Shown here: positions 43,191 to 53,960 of the stretch, one piece after another | How the letters are laid out: every line of letters begins with the position of its first letter | Position numbering within the stretch: position 1 is the stretch's first letter | Assembly: GCA_026129765.1 (NCBI GenBank) | Contig: JAHCHP010000005.1 | Coordinates: 1 to 64,000 of the forward strand | DNA from: Fimbriimonadia bacterium | GTDB lineage: Bacteria; Armatimonadota; Fimbriimonadia; Fimbriimonadales; GBS-DC | Direction of reading: 5' to 3' | Length of the DNA stretch: 64,000 nt | The notes under the pieces: model-generated | The model's database searches: none | Told to the model about the DNA's origin: nothing | Seen by the model: only the letters and a program-made list of their open reading frames with translations | Program-made: the position numbers and the translations under genes

Positions 43191-44892
43191 GGCAAGCTTG
43201 CGGCGCGTTCAATCAATCGAATGCAATTGGCAAGCGGGAAGGGCAAAGACAATTGCTTCGGCGAATCTGACATTTGATAAAGCAGCCTGTAATCGCGTCG
43301 AACCTTGGTTGGTTCCAACTGCTTGTACATGTGGGTTTGAATGGCTGCTTGCAGGTGAGCAAGACGCGTTGGATGCTGGGATACAAACGGACCCTGCCGA
43401 ACGCGAAGAGCGAGACTCCTCCACGGTTTCAGAAACAGACCTTGGCAGCGAAGCAAGGCGCGCATCTTGGTTAAGACTTTGGGAAGCCTTGCAACCCTCC
43501 TTTCTTTTCTTGTTGTCCACGAATAGCGCGCTGGAGTGGTACAAGCCTTTGTTTCGATTCCAGCGGGAGGGCGTCGCTGCGCTATTGTCAAACCGCCAGT
43601 TGCTGTTAGCGGATGATATGGGGTTGGGCAAAACGGTGCAAGCCATCACTGCGCTGCGCCTTTTGTTTTTCCAAGGCAAGATCGCTCATGTGCTTGTGGT
43701 GGCACCTGCATCACTGTTGAGACAATGGGCGCAGGAGTTGGCACTGTGGGCGCCTGACCTCTCCTTCTTGATTTTGAACGCTCCTACCAGCGAACGCGCG
43801 CAAATGTGGAAAATCGCTGTGAATGTTCGGTTGATCAGTTATGAAACCCTTCGCGAGGATGTGTTGAACCTGCGCGACAGTCCCGCGCTTCGCGTCCGGT
43901 GGGATGTGGTAATACTGGATGAAGCCTCTAAGATCAAGAACCGGGAAACAGATACCGCTCATGCCTGCAAGCGTTTACTTAGAGACCGTCGGTGGGCTTT
44001 GACAGGAACCCCACTTGAGAACCGCCTGGAAGAAGTAATTTCGATTCTCGAATTTTTGAACGCGGAACCGAACCAGCGTCTCGTTATTCCCTCCGAGTCT
44101 CATGCGATTGTGTCAGAATTGAAGCAGGTGCAGTTAAGGCGAAAAAAGGAGAACGTGCTGCCCGATTTACCGCCGAAATGGATCAATGAGTTAGTCTTGG
44201 AACTGCCTGAAGAACAACATATAGCCTACAAGCGTTTGGAACGGCAGGGGATTGCCCGTTTGCACTCGACTGGTCAGGCGATCTCCGTTGCGCATGTGTT
44301 GGAGCTGATTATGCGTTTGAAGCAGATTTGTAACATCGACCCAGTGAGCCAGCGTTCGGCGAAGCTGGAAGACATTCGCCAGCGTTTGGAGATATTGAGT
44401 GAAGAGGGGCATCGCGCGCTGCTGTTTACACAGTTCACAGATTCTGTGTTTGGCGTTGAGGGCGCAGCCCAATACCTGAAAGATTTCCATCCGTTGTCGT
44501 TTACAGGCGCGATGACCCAAATGCAAAGAGCCTCGGTCATCGACCGATTTTTGCAGGAACCGAAACATAAGGTTTTGATTCTCTCGCTTCGAGCGGGAGG
44601 CATGGGCTTAAATCTACAGTCCGCTTCTTATGTGTTTCATTGGGATCGATGGTGGAATCCTGCCATTGAAGAACAGGCTGACAGCCGAGCGCACCGCATG
44701 GGGCAAGCGCACCCAGTCACAGTTTTTCGATACATCTGCCTGAGTACAATAGAAGAGCGCATTGACCGCATCTTGCGCGAAAAACGCCAACTTTTCAAAG
44801 AAACAGTGGATGATGTGAGCCTAAACTTATCGGTTGCGCTGACTGAAGAGGAACTGTTCGGACTGTTCGATTTGACCCCGCCGAAACGGTAG
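43150..44892 (+). CDS. SNF2-family DNA translocase/helicase
   Basis: A 580-residue superfamily 2 ATPase of the SNF2 (COG0553) type, expected to translocate on double-stranded DNA. Motif I is DDMGLGKT (155-162), motif II LDEAS (256-260, variant of DEAH), and motif III ALTGTPLENR. The C-terminal RecA domain has LLFTQFTD, SLRAGGMGLNLQSA and motif VI QADSRAHRMGQ (509-519). About 130 residues precede the helicase core and contain Cys59 and Cys61 but no complete zinc finger; this part may recognise partners. It is shorter than most SNF2 proteins. The start overlaps the previous gene by 41 bp. Together with the DUF2791 ATPase it forms the motor pair of the block. ligA follows after 38 bp. Confidence 0.9.
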   Translation: MIPTIIRKIVPIAEASLRRVQSIECNWQAGRAKTIASANLTFDKAACNRVEPWLVPTACTCGFEWLLAGEQDALDAGIQTDPAEREERDSSTVSETDLGSEARRASWLRLWEALQPSFLFLLSTNSALEWYKPLFRFQREGVAALLSNRQLLLADDMGLGKTVQAITALRLLFFQGKIAHVLVVAPASLLRQWAQELALWAPDLSFLILNAPTSERAQMWKIAVNVRLISYETLREDVLNLRDSPALRVRWDVVILDEASKIKNRETDTAHACKRLLRDRRWALTGTPLENRLEEVISILEFLNAEPNQRLVIPSESHAIVSELKQVQLRRKKENVLPDLPPKWINELVLELPEEQHIAYKRLERQGIARLHSTGQAISVAHVLELIMRLKQICNIDPVSQRSAKLEDIRQRLEILSEEGHRALLFTQFTDSVFGVEGAAQYLKDFHPLSFTGAMTQMQRASVIDRFLQEPKHKVLILSLRAGGMGLNLQSASYVFHWDRWWNPAIEEQADSRAHRMGQAHPVTVFRYICLSTIEERIDRILREKRQLFKETVDDVSLNLSVALTEEELFGLFDLTPPKR

Positions 44893-44909
44893 GAAAGCGA
44901 GGCGGTTGA

Positions 44910-46967
<2,058 letters not shown>

Positions 46968-47004
46968 GAGGGCGGAAAGACCACCCCCTGCACAATTCAC
47001 CCTC

Positions 47005-48540
47005 CTATCTTCCGATTTCCACCAGTCCGCCGCAGGCGCGAATCTCCATCGGTTTGTCAATGGTCAGGGTCTGGGAAGAAGTGCCGGTTTTGATCCGAAG
47101 AATCGGCAATTGCAGAGCCGAACTGGCAGGCATCACTCGGCTGACGCCGGATGCCACAAACAGGAATGGGTTGTTGAAAGTGCCTCGCGCAGACACGAAG
47201 CCGCCCACCATATCCACCCACACGTCGTACCGGCTGCCGCGAAAATCCTCCACACTGCGCCGCATATTGATGATCGTTTGCGCATTGTGCGCTTCGTTCG
47301 ACTGTCCGATGGCGATACCGGTTGCGCGTCCGTCGAACTGGACGCTGGGATTAGAAAAACGACCAATCCGAGTCGAGTTTTCAAAAGAACCGGAGGCATA
47401 AGACATCACCGTTCTCAATCGCCCTTGCGTTGTACCGATGAAACGATGCCCATACGAATAGCTGTAGCGGTTGCAGAAAAGACCGGCATCTTCCCGATTG
47501 TGCGCGCAGCCCTGATTATGTCCCAGTTCGTGCGCAAACGAAAAATTGCCCACTGCGCAGCTCCACATAACGATGTTATAGCCATTGTCCGCGTTCTCTG
47601 GGCTACAGTGAGCGATTCCACATAAGTCCGCGGGACTGGAGACCCATGCCGATACCACATCCGCGCCAAACTCATTGCGTCGCCCTTGAACATAGGAACT
47701 GTTTGTGAAATCGTTGAGATAGCCCACATAACCCAAGATGTTATCTTCCGCGTACGTGACCGCCTCTCGCTGCGCCAACCGTACACGCGCATTGATACTG
47801 CTGTCGATATACGCTTGATTAGTCACATCGATCGCGGACTGCGCTTGCGCTCGAATCGCGTTCGTGCCGCCTGCCGCATCGCGCGCTTGCGTGGTATAGA
47901 GAATCAAGATATCGAAAACCGCCATCGGTTGGGTGCAAGCCTGCGTACTAAAATCATTTTCAAACTCAGCGAAGGGGCGGTAATCGGTGAAATTGAGCTT
48001 GCCCTCAGGTGAAGTTCCTTCCTCCGCAGGCAACACTTCGGTACGCGATTCACCGGCGCGCTCCAACTCTTCTTGGCTGACTTCCCGGTTGCAGCCGGGC
48101 ATTTTTGAGTTGTCAATCTGCTGGATAAAATGCGCGCCGTCGCGCAAATAGCCCATCCAATATTGCAGGTTCCACACTGCCGCATCGATCCATCCCGCCA
48201 CCGCGTCACCCTCAATCGATAGAATCACGCGCCCTTCCGGCACATTTTCCAAAATGCCGAACAGGCTGTAACTCGTTTCCGAGCGACGCTCCACTCGCTC
48301 GATACGCGCCACAAACTGGATGTCTTTGGACACGTTCAACCGGAAGCGGGTATCGGGAACCGCGTCTCGCAGCACATCCCACCAGACAATCACCGATTGG
48401 GTCTGAACCGCTTGCGGCTTCTGGGTTAGATGCGCGGGAATCTCCATCTGAATCGGCTCAAACAACGCAGGCAGCGACTGAGCATAGCCTGCCATCGCTA
48501 ATTGCGCGCCCAAAACGAACATCAAGCTCCATCGTTTCAT
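47005..48540 (-). CDS. Secreted metzincin zinc metalloprotease
   Basis: A 511-residue exported protease precursor. The signal peptide is about 1-21 (ends GYAQS). A propeptide-like region (about 25-195) contains a lone Cys150 that could serve as a cysteine switch. The catalytic domain (about 205-410) has the full metzincin zinc signature HELGHNQGCAH (H337, H341, H347), and FDILILYTTQARDAAGG at its start resembles reprolysin-like / M72-type peptidases. The C-terminal part (about 425-511) is beta-rich and ends LTIDKPMEIRACGGLVEIG, matching the tails of the two serine proteases upstream. It is third in the minus-strand series 55889-47005 and follows protease B with a hairpin-containing 77-bp gap. 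Confidence 0.87.
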   Translation of the reverse strand: MKRWSLMFVLGAQLAMAGYAQSLPALFEPIQMEIPAHLTQKPQAVQTQSVIVWWDVLRDAVPDTRFRLNVSKDIQFVARIERVERRSETSYSLFGILENVPEGRVILSIEGDAVAGWIDAAVWNLQYWMGYLRDGAHFIQQIDNSKMPGCNREVSQEELERAGESRTEVLPAEEGTSPEGKLNFTDYRPFAEFENDFSTQACTQPMAVFDILILYTTQARDAAGGTNAIRAQAQSAIDVTNQAYIDSSINARVRLAQREAVTYAEDNILGYVGYLNDFTNSSYVQGRRNEFGADVVSAWVSSPADLCGIAHCSPENADNGYNIVMWSCAVGNFSFAHELGHNQGCAHNREDAGLFCNRYSYSYGHRFIGTTQGRLRTVMSYASGSFENSTRIGRFSNPSVQFDGRATGIAIGQSNEAHNAQTIINMRRSVEDFRGSRYDVWVDMVGGFVSARGTFNNPFLFVASGVSRVMPASSALQLPILRIKTGTSSQTLTIDKPMEIRACGGLVEIGR

Positions 48541-48566
48541 GTCCTTTCTCCTTCATTGCAAATTCA

Positions 48567-48602
48567 TGACGCCCCAGCCAAGTTTCCTTAGACAGGGCGT
48601 CA
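48567..48602 (-). promoter_or_regulatory. Intercistronic hairpin between protease B and the metalloprotease
   Basis: TGACGCCC (48567-48574) pairs perfectly with GGGCGTCA (48595-48602) around a 20-nt loop, 27 bp upstream of the ATG at 48540. No T-run follows on the minus strand, so mRNA stabilisation or processing is more likely than termination. Confidence 0.4.
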
Positions 48603-48617
48603 GAGACATTCAGCGCA

Positions 48618-50222
48618 TTAAGGCGCGCCGATCTGCACTGTTCCACTGCTTCCGTTCCGGGACAGGGTCATCGGTCGGAAGATCGTGAAACGTTCGTTGT
48701 AATTGCCAGGGTTGATTCGCACCGTTCCATTGGCTGGTACACAAAAGGAAGCTTCGTACACCTGATTGAACGGGTTCGCGGAGGTGCCGCGCTCTGTGTT
48801 GCCATTGTTATTTGAGTCCCCGCTCACGCCGAGATTCACAAAGGTCGGGTTGGCCATATCGGTGAGATAGTAGCGGATGTTCACAAAGGCATCGCTGATT
48901 TTCCCCCAGCCGACCCAGAGTGGATCGTTGTTGGTCGGGCATTTCCAAATGGGATTGCCATTGGCATCGTTGCCCGCGGTTTCAGCGCAGGAACAGGTTC
49001 CACGAATACGGCGGTCGCTATCCAGTCCAGCAGAACCGGATGAGCCGCCCTCGATGGTTCCGTCTCCGTTCACAATCTCCGTATCCCACAATCCGAATGT
49101 GCTTTGACAACCGCTGCCAATGCCAAATATGCGGGTGAAGAAACTGATGCGCTTGAAGGTACCGGCAGGATGATGGATCGCCGAGCCATTGCTGCCCAGC
49201 CCCCAATCGGCAGTGGTCCAACCCAGAAACACGTTGCCTTCGGGCGGTTCATACAATCCCAACAGGGTCCAGTCCGAATTCACATGCTGCTTGAGCAGTC
49301 GCGCGCCTTGCGTGCGTGGAACGGTGTTGAGATTAGGCGGTGTGCCATTGCACGTGGAGGTTTGGAAGAACCAGAACGCCTCCATCCCGTTTGCCGAGGT
49401 TTGAGTGCTGATACAGTGCTGAGCAGTGGAAAAAATCGGAGCTAAATCGCCCCCGTCGCGGTTCATAAGCTGACCGGTACAGCGAGCGTTGTTGGCTCCC
49501 ACAGGAAAGAGGATGCGCGCCACTCCGCGAGCGGTGGAGTCGTGGTTTGAAAAACAGGTCACATCCAAGTGGCATCCCAGTTCAGCAGGTGAGAAGTCCG
49601 GCGTGATGTCCGCATACATATAAGCGATCGTTACGATTTCAGGCAAATGGGGAGAAGTGGCTTCTTCCGGCAAGAACACTTCCAAGCCGATCTCTTGTGT
49701 ATGCCAGAGCGAGGGTGTCCACCATTTGCCTTCGTCATCGGGATGTACCCGGACGGGCAACACCACTTCGCTGTTCGGATCGTAAACATGCATCCGAATT
49801 CCAATCTCCGGCTTCCCCTGCAATTGCAGGCGTAAGCCGACCGCGTTTTCCGAGTGGAGTTCCAGATGACAGACCCACCCGCTGAGCATCCGACCGCTGG
49901 TAGTGTCACGTGTTTGGACACGCTCCCAATTTGCCTGTCCAAGCAGCATCGGTGGAGCTTCCAGATTATAGCCGACATTCAAGATAGGGCGCGCTATACC
50001 CCCATAATTAGGTTCTGGAGGCGGAGCGACCGTGCGCGGCAAGAGGACTCGCGTCGGCTTCGCGCGAGGCGCAATAAGTTTGGTCGGACCTGTCTCCCAC
50101 AGGCGAGTTGTTTCAGGGCGAACCGCTTCATCCGCCTCAAAGACAAATCCATCATCCTGCGCCCACAGATTCCCCAAGCAGACGATTCCAAGCGAACCGA
50201 TCAGTAGCCATCGTTTAACCAT
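48618..50222 (-). CDS. Secreted trypsin-like serine protease (copy B)
   Basis: A 534-residue exported protease of chymotrypsin fold, lysyl-endopeptidase-like. The signal peptide is about 1-21. A long N-terminal region of about 200 residues includes a beta-sandwich-like stretch (VCHLELHSENAVGLRLQLQG). The catalytic residues are His in STAQHC, Asp in NSDWTLLGL and Ser in EGGSSGSAG; Cys residues are plentiful. The tail (about 455-534) carries PTFVNLGVSGDSNNNGN, NPFNQVYEASFCVPANGTV and GNYNERFTIFRPMTLSRNG ... VQIG. It is 41% or so alike by eye to protease A (52363-53934). Its SD (GGGAGGG) lies in the 13-bp gap after fibre gene B, so the two are coupled. Substrate is unknown. Confidence 0.85.
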   Translation of the reverse strand: MVKRWLLIGSLGIVCLGNLWAQDDGFVFEADEAVRPETTRLWETGPTKLIAPRAKPTRVLLPRTVAPPPEPNYGGIARPILNVGYNLEAPPMLLGQANWERVQTRDTTSGRMLSGWVCHLELHSENAVGLRLQLQGKPEIGIRMHVYDPNSEVVLPVRVHPDDEGKWWTPSLWHTQEIGLEVFLPEEATSPHLPEIVTIAYMYADITPDFSPAELGCHLDVTCFSNHDSTARGVARILFPVGANNARCTGQLMNRDGGDLAPIFSTAQHCISTQTSANGMEAFWFFQTSTCNGTPPNLNTVPRTQGARLLKQHVNSDWTLLGLYEPPEGNVFLGWTTADWGLGSNGSAIHHPAGTFKRISFFTRIFGIGSGCQSTFGLWDTEIVNGDGTIEGGSSGSAGLDSDRRIRGTCSCAETAGNDANGNPIWKCPTNNDPLWVGWGKISDAFVNIRYYLTDMANPTFVNLGVSGDSNNNGNTERGTSANPFNQVYEASFCVPANGTVRINPGNYNERFTIFRPMTLSRNGSSGTVQIGAP

Positions 50223-50235
50223 GAGTATCCCTCCC

Positions 50236-52095
50236 TTACTGTAAGTTCACGACGACCAGCACCATGCCGACCTCGCCTTTCTTCAAGCCCGTCATGGCTT
50301 TGCCAATCACCGCGCCTTGCGCTTTCCGAAAGTCGCGAACCGACATCGCATAACCCGAACGCTCAGCGGTTGTCAGCATGTCGCCCAGTTCAATGGCGCG
50401 CTGAGTCGCGTCGGCTAAGACCCAGACCCTACCGGTCATGGCGATCGGCACACCCGCCTCGTTGCCTGGATAATGTCCCAAGATTGCGCCTGCCGGAAAA
50501 TCGTTCGCGCCGCTGACAATACCGATTACTTTGCGGTTGTACGCTCCTTTCGCCACGCAGAGCTTACCCGGATTGGCAGGATCGATCATCACGACCATGC
50601 CCGGTTGTGTCTCTTCGCTCATCGGGAACTTCTCCGCCAAGTCTGCGCCCACAATCTGCAGCACATCCACTTTCGCGATACCGTTGACGGTCAGAAGTTG
50701 ATCTGGAGCAGTAGTGCCTATGCCCACATTCCCATTTTCCAAAATAATGAGGCGGGTACTTGTTCCGGCGCGCGCTCGGAAGACATCGCTTCCCACCGGC
50801 GCATCCACTTGCAGCCCAGCAGCGGGAGCCGTTGTGTTAATACCCACATTACCGCCTTCCAAAATAATCATGCGGGTAGTTGTTCCGGCGCGCGCTCGGA
50901 AAACGTCTCCTGCAGGGGCATCTATTTGTAAACCTGCAGCAGGCGCGGTGTTGTTGATACCGACTCTACCCGTATCGGTGATAGCCATTTTAGTGACGTT
51001 GCCGTTGGTTCGGAGTTGCAGCCCGTTGGGATTGCCACTTGCATTGTAGATCACACCGCCCGCCACATTGCTGGTCGGGTTACCAAACAGAATTCCGCTC
51101 TCGTTGGCAGCAGGAGTCAGCAGGTTGATGTAAGCGCTGGTGTTATTCTCCACCGCCAGCACTGCATTGCTATGCGCAGCCACCGTGCCAGCAGTGGCTC
51201 GATGCACATGCAGGTCTGAATCGGGCGAAGCGATTCCAATGCCGATGCGAGTGCCTGTGCTGGTCATTCGCCCGCCTGATACTTTGTTCAGCGACAGGCT
51301 GTCCGATGCCAGTTTGGTGTTTGAAACCGCATTGAGAGCAATGGTTGGGTTGGGGTAGGAGCCGGTCAGATCGCCGCCTGCCGCGCCGCTGGGCGGTAAG
51401 GTAACGCCACCAGCGATTTTTGCTTGGGTTACGGAACTATTTGCCAAATCGGCGGTCGCGATGGTTCCGTCCAGAATCTTATCTGAAGTCACTGCATTGG
51501 CTGCTAAGTCAATATTAGCCACTGTGCCATCCAGAATCTTATCTGAAGTCACTGCATTGGCTGCCAGCATCGCGTTTGTCACACCGCCATTCTCAATAGC
51601 AAAAGTGGTTCCGGTCAAACTAAGACCTGCGCCGGCTGTATACGTTGTGTCGTCATCTATACCATCGGCAAAGCCTGCGGGTATACCCGACAAGCCGCTC
51701 CAAAGCGACTTATCTGCAAACACTGCGTAGGGGGTGTGGTGCAAAGGGACGCGAGGAGTGAGTGTGGTTCCATTGACTACGATTTCCAGAAATCTTTGGG
51801 AACCATTGAAGTGTATGTTGTTAAATCGTAAAACCTGGGTAAAGAGGCCATTTGTCGCAGAGACTGCTATTGTGCCGGTTGACGGGAAACTCTCCAACGC
51901 CGTGCCACCCACAACAACAGAAAAAAGACGGAACACCATGTTGAAGGTTCCATTCGCAGGAACGCCATTCTGCCGGAGATAACCCTGATAAGCCGTGTTG
52001 ATTGACTGGGCTTGCGCGTTTTGCGCGCTGATCAGAGCCAATGCTAAGATCATAGGGAGCATCATCGCTCCAGAAAAACTCAATTTATATCGCAT
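50236..52095 (-). CDS. Secreted fibre-like repeat protein with conserved DLAEKF C-terminal domain (copy B)
   Basis: A 619-residue exported protein. AGGAGG 6 nt upstream sets the start at 52095. The signal peptide is about 1-30 (ends AQA). The N-terminal domain YQGYLRQNGVPANGTFN ... RVPLHHTPYAVFADKS is shared with copy A. The middle has tail-fibre-like repeats: NAVTSDKILDGT(V/I)A units, then GNVGI(N/G)TTAP and AGLQ(V/I)DAP units. The last ~150 residues (IVGADLAEKFPMSEETQPGM ... NRKVIGIVSGANDFPAGAILG ... AVIGKAMTGLKKGEVGMVLV) resemble the GADxAExF modules that end phage-type fibres and peptidase G2-like autoprocessing domains. That homology is an inference. It precedes protease B by 13 bp. Confidence 0.78.
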   Translation of the reverse strand: MRYKLSFSGAMMLPMILALALISAQNAQAQSINTAYQGYLRQNGVPANGTFNMVFRLFSVVVGGTALESFPSTGTIAVSATNGLFTQVLRFNNIHFNGSQRFLEIVVNGTTLTPRVPLHHTPYAVFADKSLWSGLSGIPAGFADGIDDDTTYTAGAGLSLTGTTFAIENGGVTNAMLAANAVTSDKILDGTVANIDLAANAVTSDKILDGTIATADLANSSVTQAKIAGGVTLPPSGAAGGDLTGSYPNPTIALNAVSNTKLASDSLSLNKVSGGRMTSTGTRIGIGIASPDSDLHVHRATAGTVAAHSNAVLAVENNTSAYINLLTPAANESGILFGNPTSNVAGGVIYNASGNPNGLQLRTNGNVTKMAITDTGRVGINNTAPAAGLQIDAPAGDVFRARAGTTTRMIILEGGNVGINTTAPAAGLQVDAPVGSDVFRARAGTSTRLIILENGNVGIGTTAPDQLLTVNGIAKVDVLQIVGADLAEKFPMSEETQPGMVVMIDPANPGKLCVAKGAYNRKVIGIVSGANDFPAGAILGHYPGNEAGVPIAMTGRVWVLADATQRAIELGDMLTTAERSGYAMSVRDFRKAQGAVIGKAMTGLKKGEVGMVLVVVNLQ

Positions 52096-52362
52096 TTTTT
52101 GCCTCCTGATATATAATATACACACGAACCCTCTAAAAATCCTCTAAAGAAATCATAGAAAGTATTGGGGGCTTTAAACCTGCGAAGGAATTCGCTCCTG
52201 AATTAACAAGAAGTCTGCTGTCGGACGAATGAAAAAAGAGAGGGAAAGAGACGCTAAGCAGGCAAACGTGTCATTCCCATGTTCGCGGGAATGACACATT
52301 GCCCTCCTCCTTAAGGTTCCCCCACAAGCAGGGAAACCCGATTACGGCTATGTTTCTGTTTC
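52096..52362. promoter_or_regulatory. Spacer with the promoter of fibre/protease pair B and a dRS3-like element
   Basis: Near the fibre B start the minus strand has AT-rich TATATTATATAT (-10 candidate, about 52106-52118) and two TTTAGAGG direct repeats further up (about 52131-52147). A perfect ATTCCC-N8-GGGAAT within an 11-bp stem is at 52269-52296. A GGTTCCCC palindrome after protease A is at 52314-52338. No gene was seen. Confidence 0.5.
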
Positions 52363-53934
52363 TCAGTTGGTTCCTATGCGAACAGTGCCTGCGTCGGAGC
52401 GCAGGGTCATTGGACGCCACAGAGTGAACCGCTGATTATAGTTGCCTCCATCGATCCGCACGGTGCCGCCTGTCGGCACACAGAAGGTGGCTTCATAGAC
52501 GGAATTGAACGGGTTGCCAGCGGTACCACGCTCTGTTGATCCGGCATTGTTCGCGCCATCACCCGCAACGCTGTTGTCAACGTAAGTCGGGCTTGCCATT
52601 TCATACAGGAAATAGCGAATGGTACCAAAAGCATTATGGAACCGTCCATAGCGCGAGACTGTACAGTCGTCACTGGGACCGCCTGTCAGCGTACCGCGAA
52701 CTCGTCTTGCGCCATCCATCAGCGGCGAGCCGGATGAGCCGGGCTGTGTGAAGCCGGTCGTCCATTCCACATTCCACACGTCGGCATCAAAGCAATTATT
52801 CCCGTTCGAATCGCAGAAGGTGCGGTTGCCGCTGCCCGTCTTTGTGCCGGACGAGAACCGCTTAAAGCTCCCGCCCGGATGATGGATACCCGCCGCGAAA
52901 CTACCGTTGGACCAACTGTTGTCCGAGTCCCATCCCAAGTAATAACTGGCACCAGGCGGTTCATAGGACCCCAAGATGTTCCAGTCACTGCTGCTATGCC
53001 GCTTCAACAGCAGCGCGCCATCACTGCGGGGCAGCGAGTTCGGGTTGGGAGCCGTGCCATTACAGTTGGGAGTCTGGTAGAGCCACACAAAGGAAGTCGT
53101 GTTCGCGGTTGTGGTGGTGCCGACACAGTGATTGGCGGTCAACACGATGGGGCTGTTGGCTCCCGCATCGGTGGGGTTGCGGTTCAGCAAGGCACCGCTG
53201 CAGAAACTGGACAATCCGCCTCCACTCACCCGCGCTAACATCGTCACTGCGCGCGCTTCGTTTGCCCACGCCGCTTCGCATGTCACATCCCGGTGCGAGC
53301 AGCCTTGCGGGAAGAAATCCGAAAACGGCACATGGTAGTTGTAATTGAAAGCAACGATTTCCGGCAATTGAGGCGTGCCTTCCAAATCGGGAGGCGCAAA
53401 GAATTCCAGCCCGATGCTGTCCCCGAAGATAATGGTTGTCCAGTAGGTTCCATCTTCATTCAAGATAGGAGTCCGGTAGGGACCGAAGGTATAACCCCCT
53501 TTCGGATCGTAGACTCTCAGCTCCACCCCGTCTTTGCCAAAGTCGGTCATCTGCACGCGCAGCGCCTGGGCGTTCTCCGAATAGAACTCTATCGCTGTGA
53601 CATGCCCGCCACTCGGCAGTCGTTTCCAATGCGCGCCGCGCAGCAGTCCCGGTGGCGCTGGCAGGGAATAGCCAGAGGGCTGCGCTTCTGGTTGTTCCAC
53701 ATTCTCATAGTAGGGGACATCCGGTCTTTCCGTTCTTGGTAGTTGAATGTACGGCGCAGGCATACCCACTCCCAACCGAATACCGGGCATCCGGGCTGGC
53801 TTAAAGACGGTTGCTTCTGCGCCATCCACATAAGGCGCGTCCGGATCATTGCGGTCGTTCACTTCGTCAAAGGGCTGTCCATAGCTCACTGCCAATGCGA
53901 AGGCGAACAACCACGTCGTTAACCTGATTTTCAT
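52363..53934 (-). CDS. Secreted trypsin-like serine protease (copy A)
   Basis: A 523-residue exported protease, paralogue of the protein at 48618-50222. The signal peptide is about 1-19. The N-terminal region (about 20-205) includes VTAIEFYSENAQALRVQMTD and PQLPEIVAFNYNYHVPFSD. The chymotrypsin-like domain has His in LTANHCVGT, Asp in SSDWNILGSYEPP and Ser in QPGSSGSPLMDG, i.e. a complete triad. The tail repeats NPFNSVYEATFCVPTGGTVR and GGNYNQRFTLWRPMTLRSDAG ... VRIG, as in copy B. GGAG precedes the ATG, 26 bp after fibre gene A. A GGTTCCCC palindrome lies 25 bp after the stop. Extracellular protein degradation or processing of the partner fibre is inferred. Confidence 0.87.
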   Translation of the reverse strand: MKIRLTTWLFAFALAVSYGQPFDEVNDRNDPDAPYVDGAEATVFKPARMPGIRLGVGMPAPYIQLPRTERPDVPYYENVEQPEAQPSGYSLPAPPGLLRGAHWKRLPSGGHVTAIEFYSENAQALRVQMTDFGKDGVELRVYDPKGGYTFGPYRTPILNEDGTYWTTIIFGDSIGLEFFAPPDLEGTPQLPEIVAFNYNYHVPFSDFFPQGCSHRDVTCEAAWANEARAVTMLARVSGGGLSSFCSGALLNRNPTDAGANSPIVLTANHCVGTTTTANTTSFVWLYQTPNCNGTAPNPNSLPRSDGALLLKRHSSSDWNILGSYEPPGASYYLGWDSDNSWSNGSFAAGIHHPGGSFKRFSSGTKTGSGNRTFCDSNGNNCFDADVWNVEWTTGFTQPGSSGSPLMDGARRVRGTLTGGPSDDCTVSRYGRFHNAFGTIRYFLYEMASPTYVDNSVAGDGANNAGSTERGTAGNPFNSVYEATFCVPTGGTVRIDGGNYNQRFTLWRPMTLRSDAGTVRIGTN

Positions 53935-53960
53935 CTCTTTTTTCTCCGTTCTTACGCCGG

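Noticed and set aside
48618-53934. Treating proteases A and B as phage or toxin-system components because of the fibre neighbours
   Set aside because: There are no capsid, tail, integrase or lysis genes nearby, and all products carry Sec-type signal peptides, so they are cellular secreted proteins.
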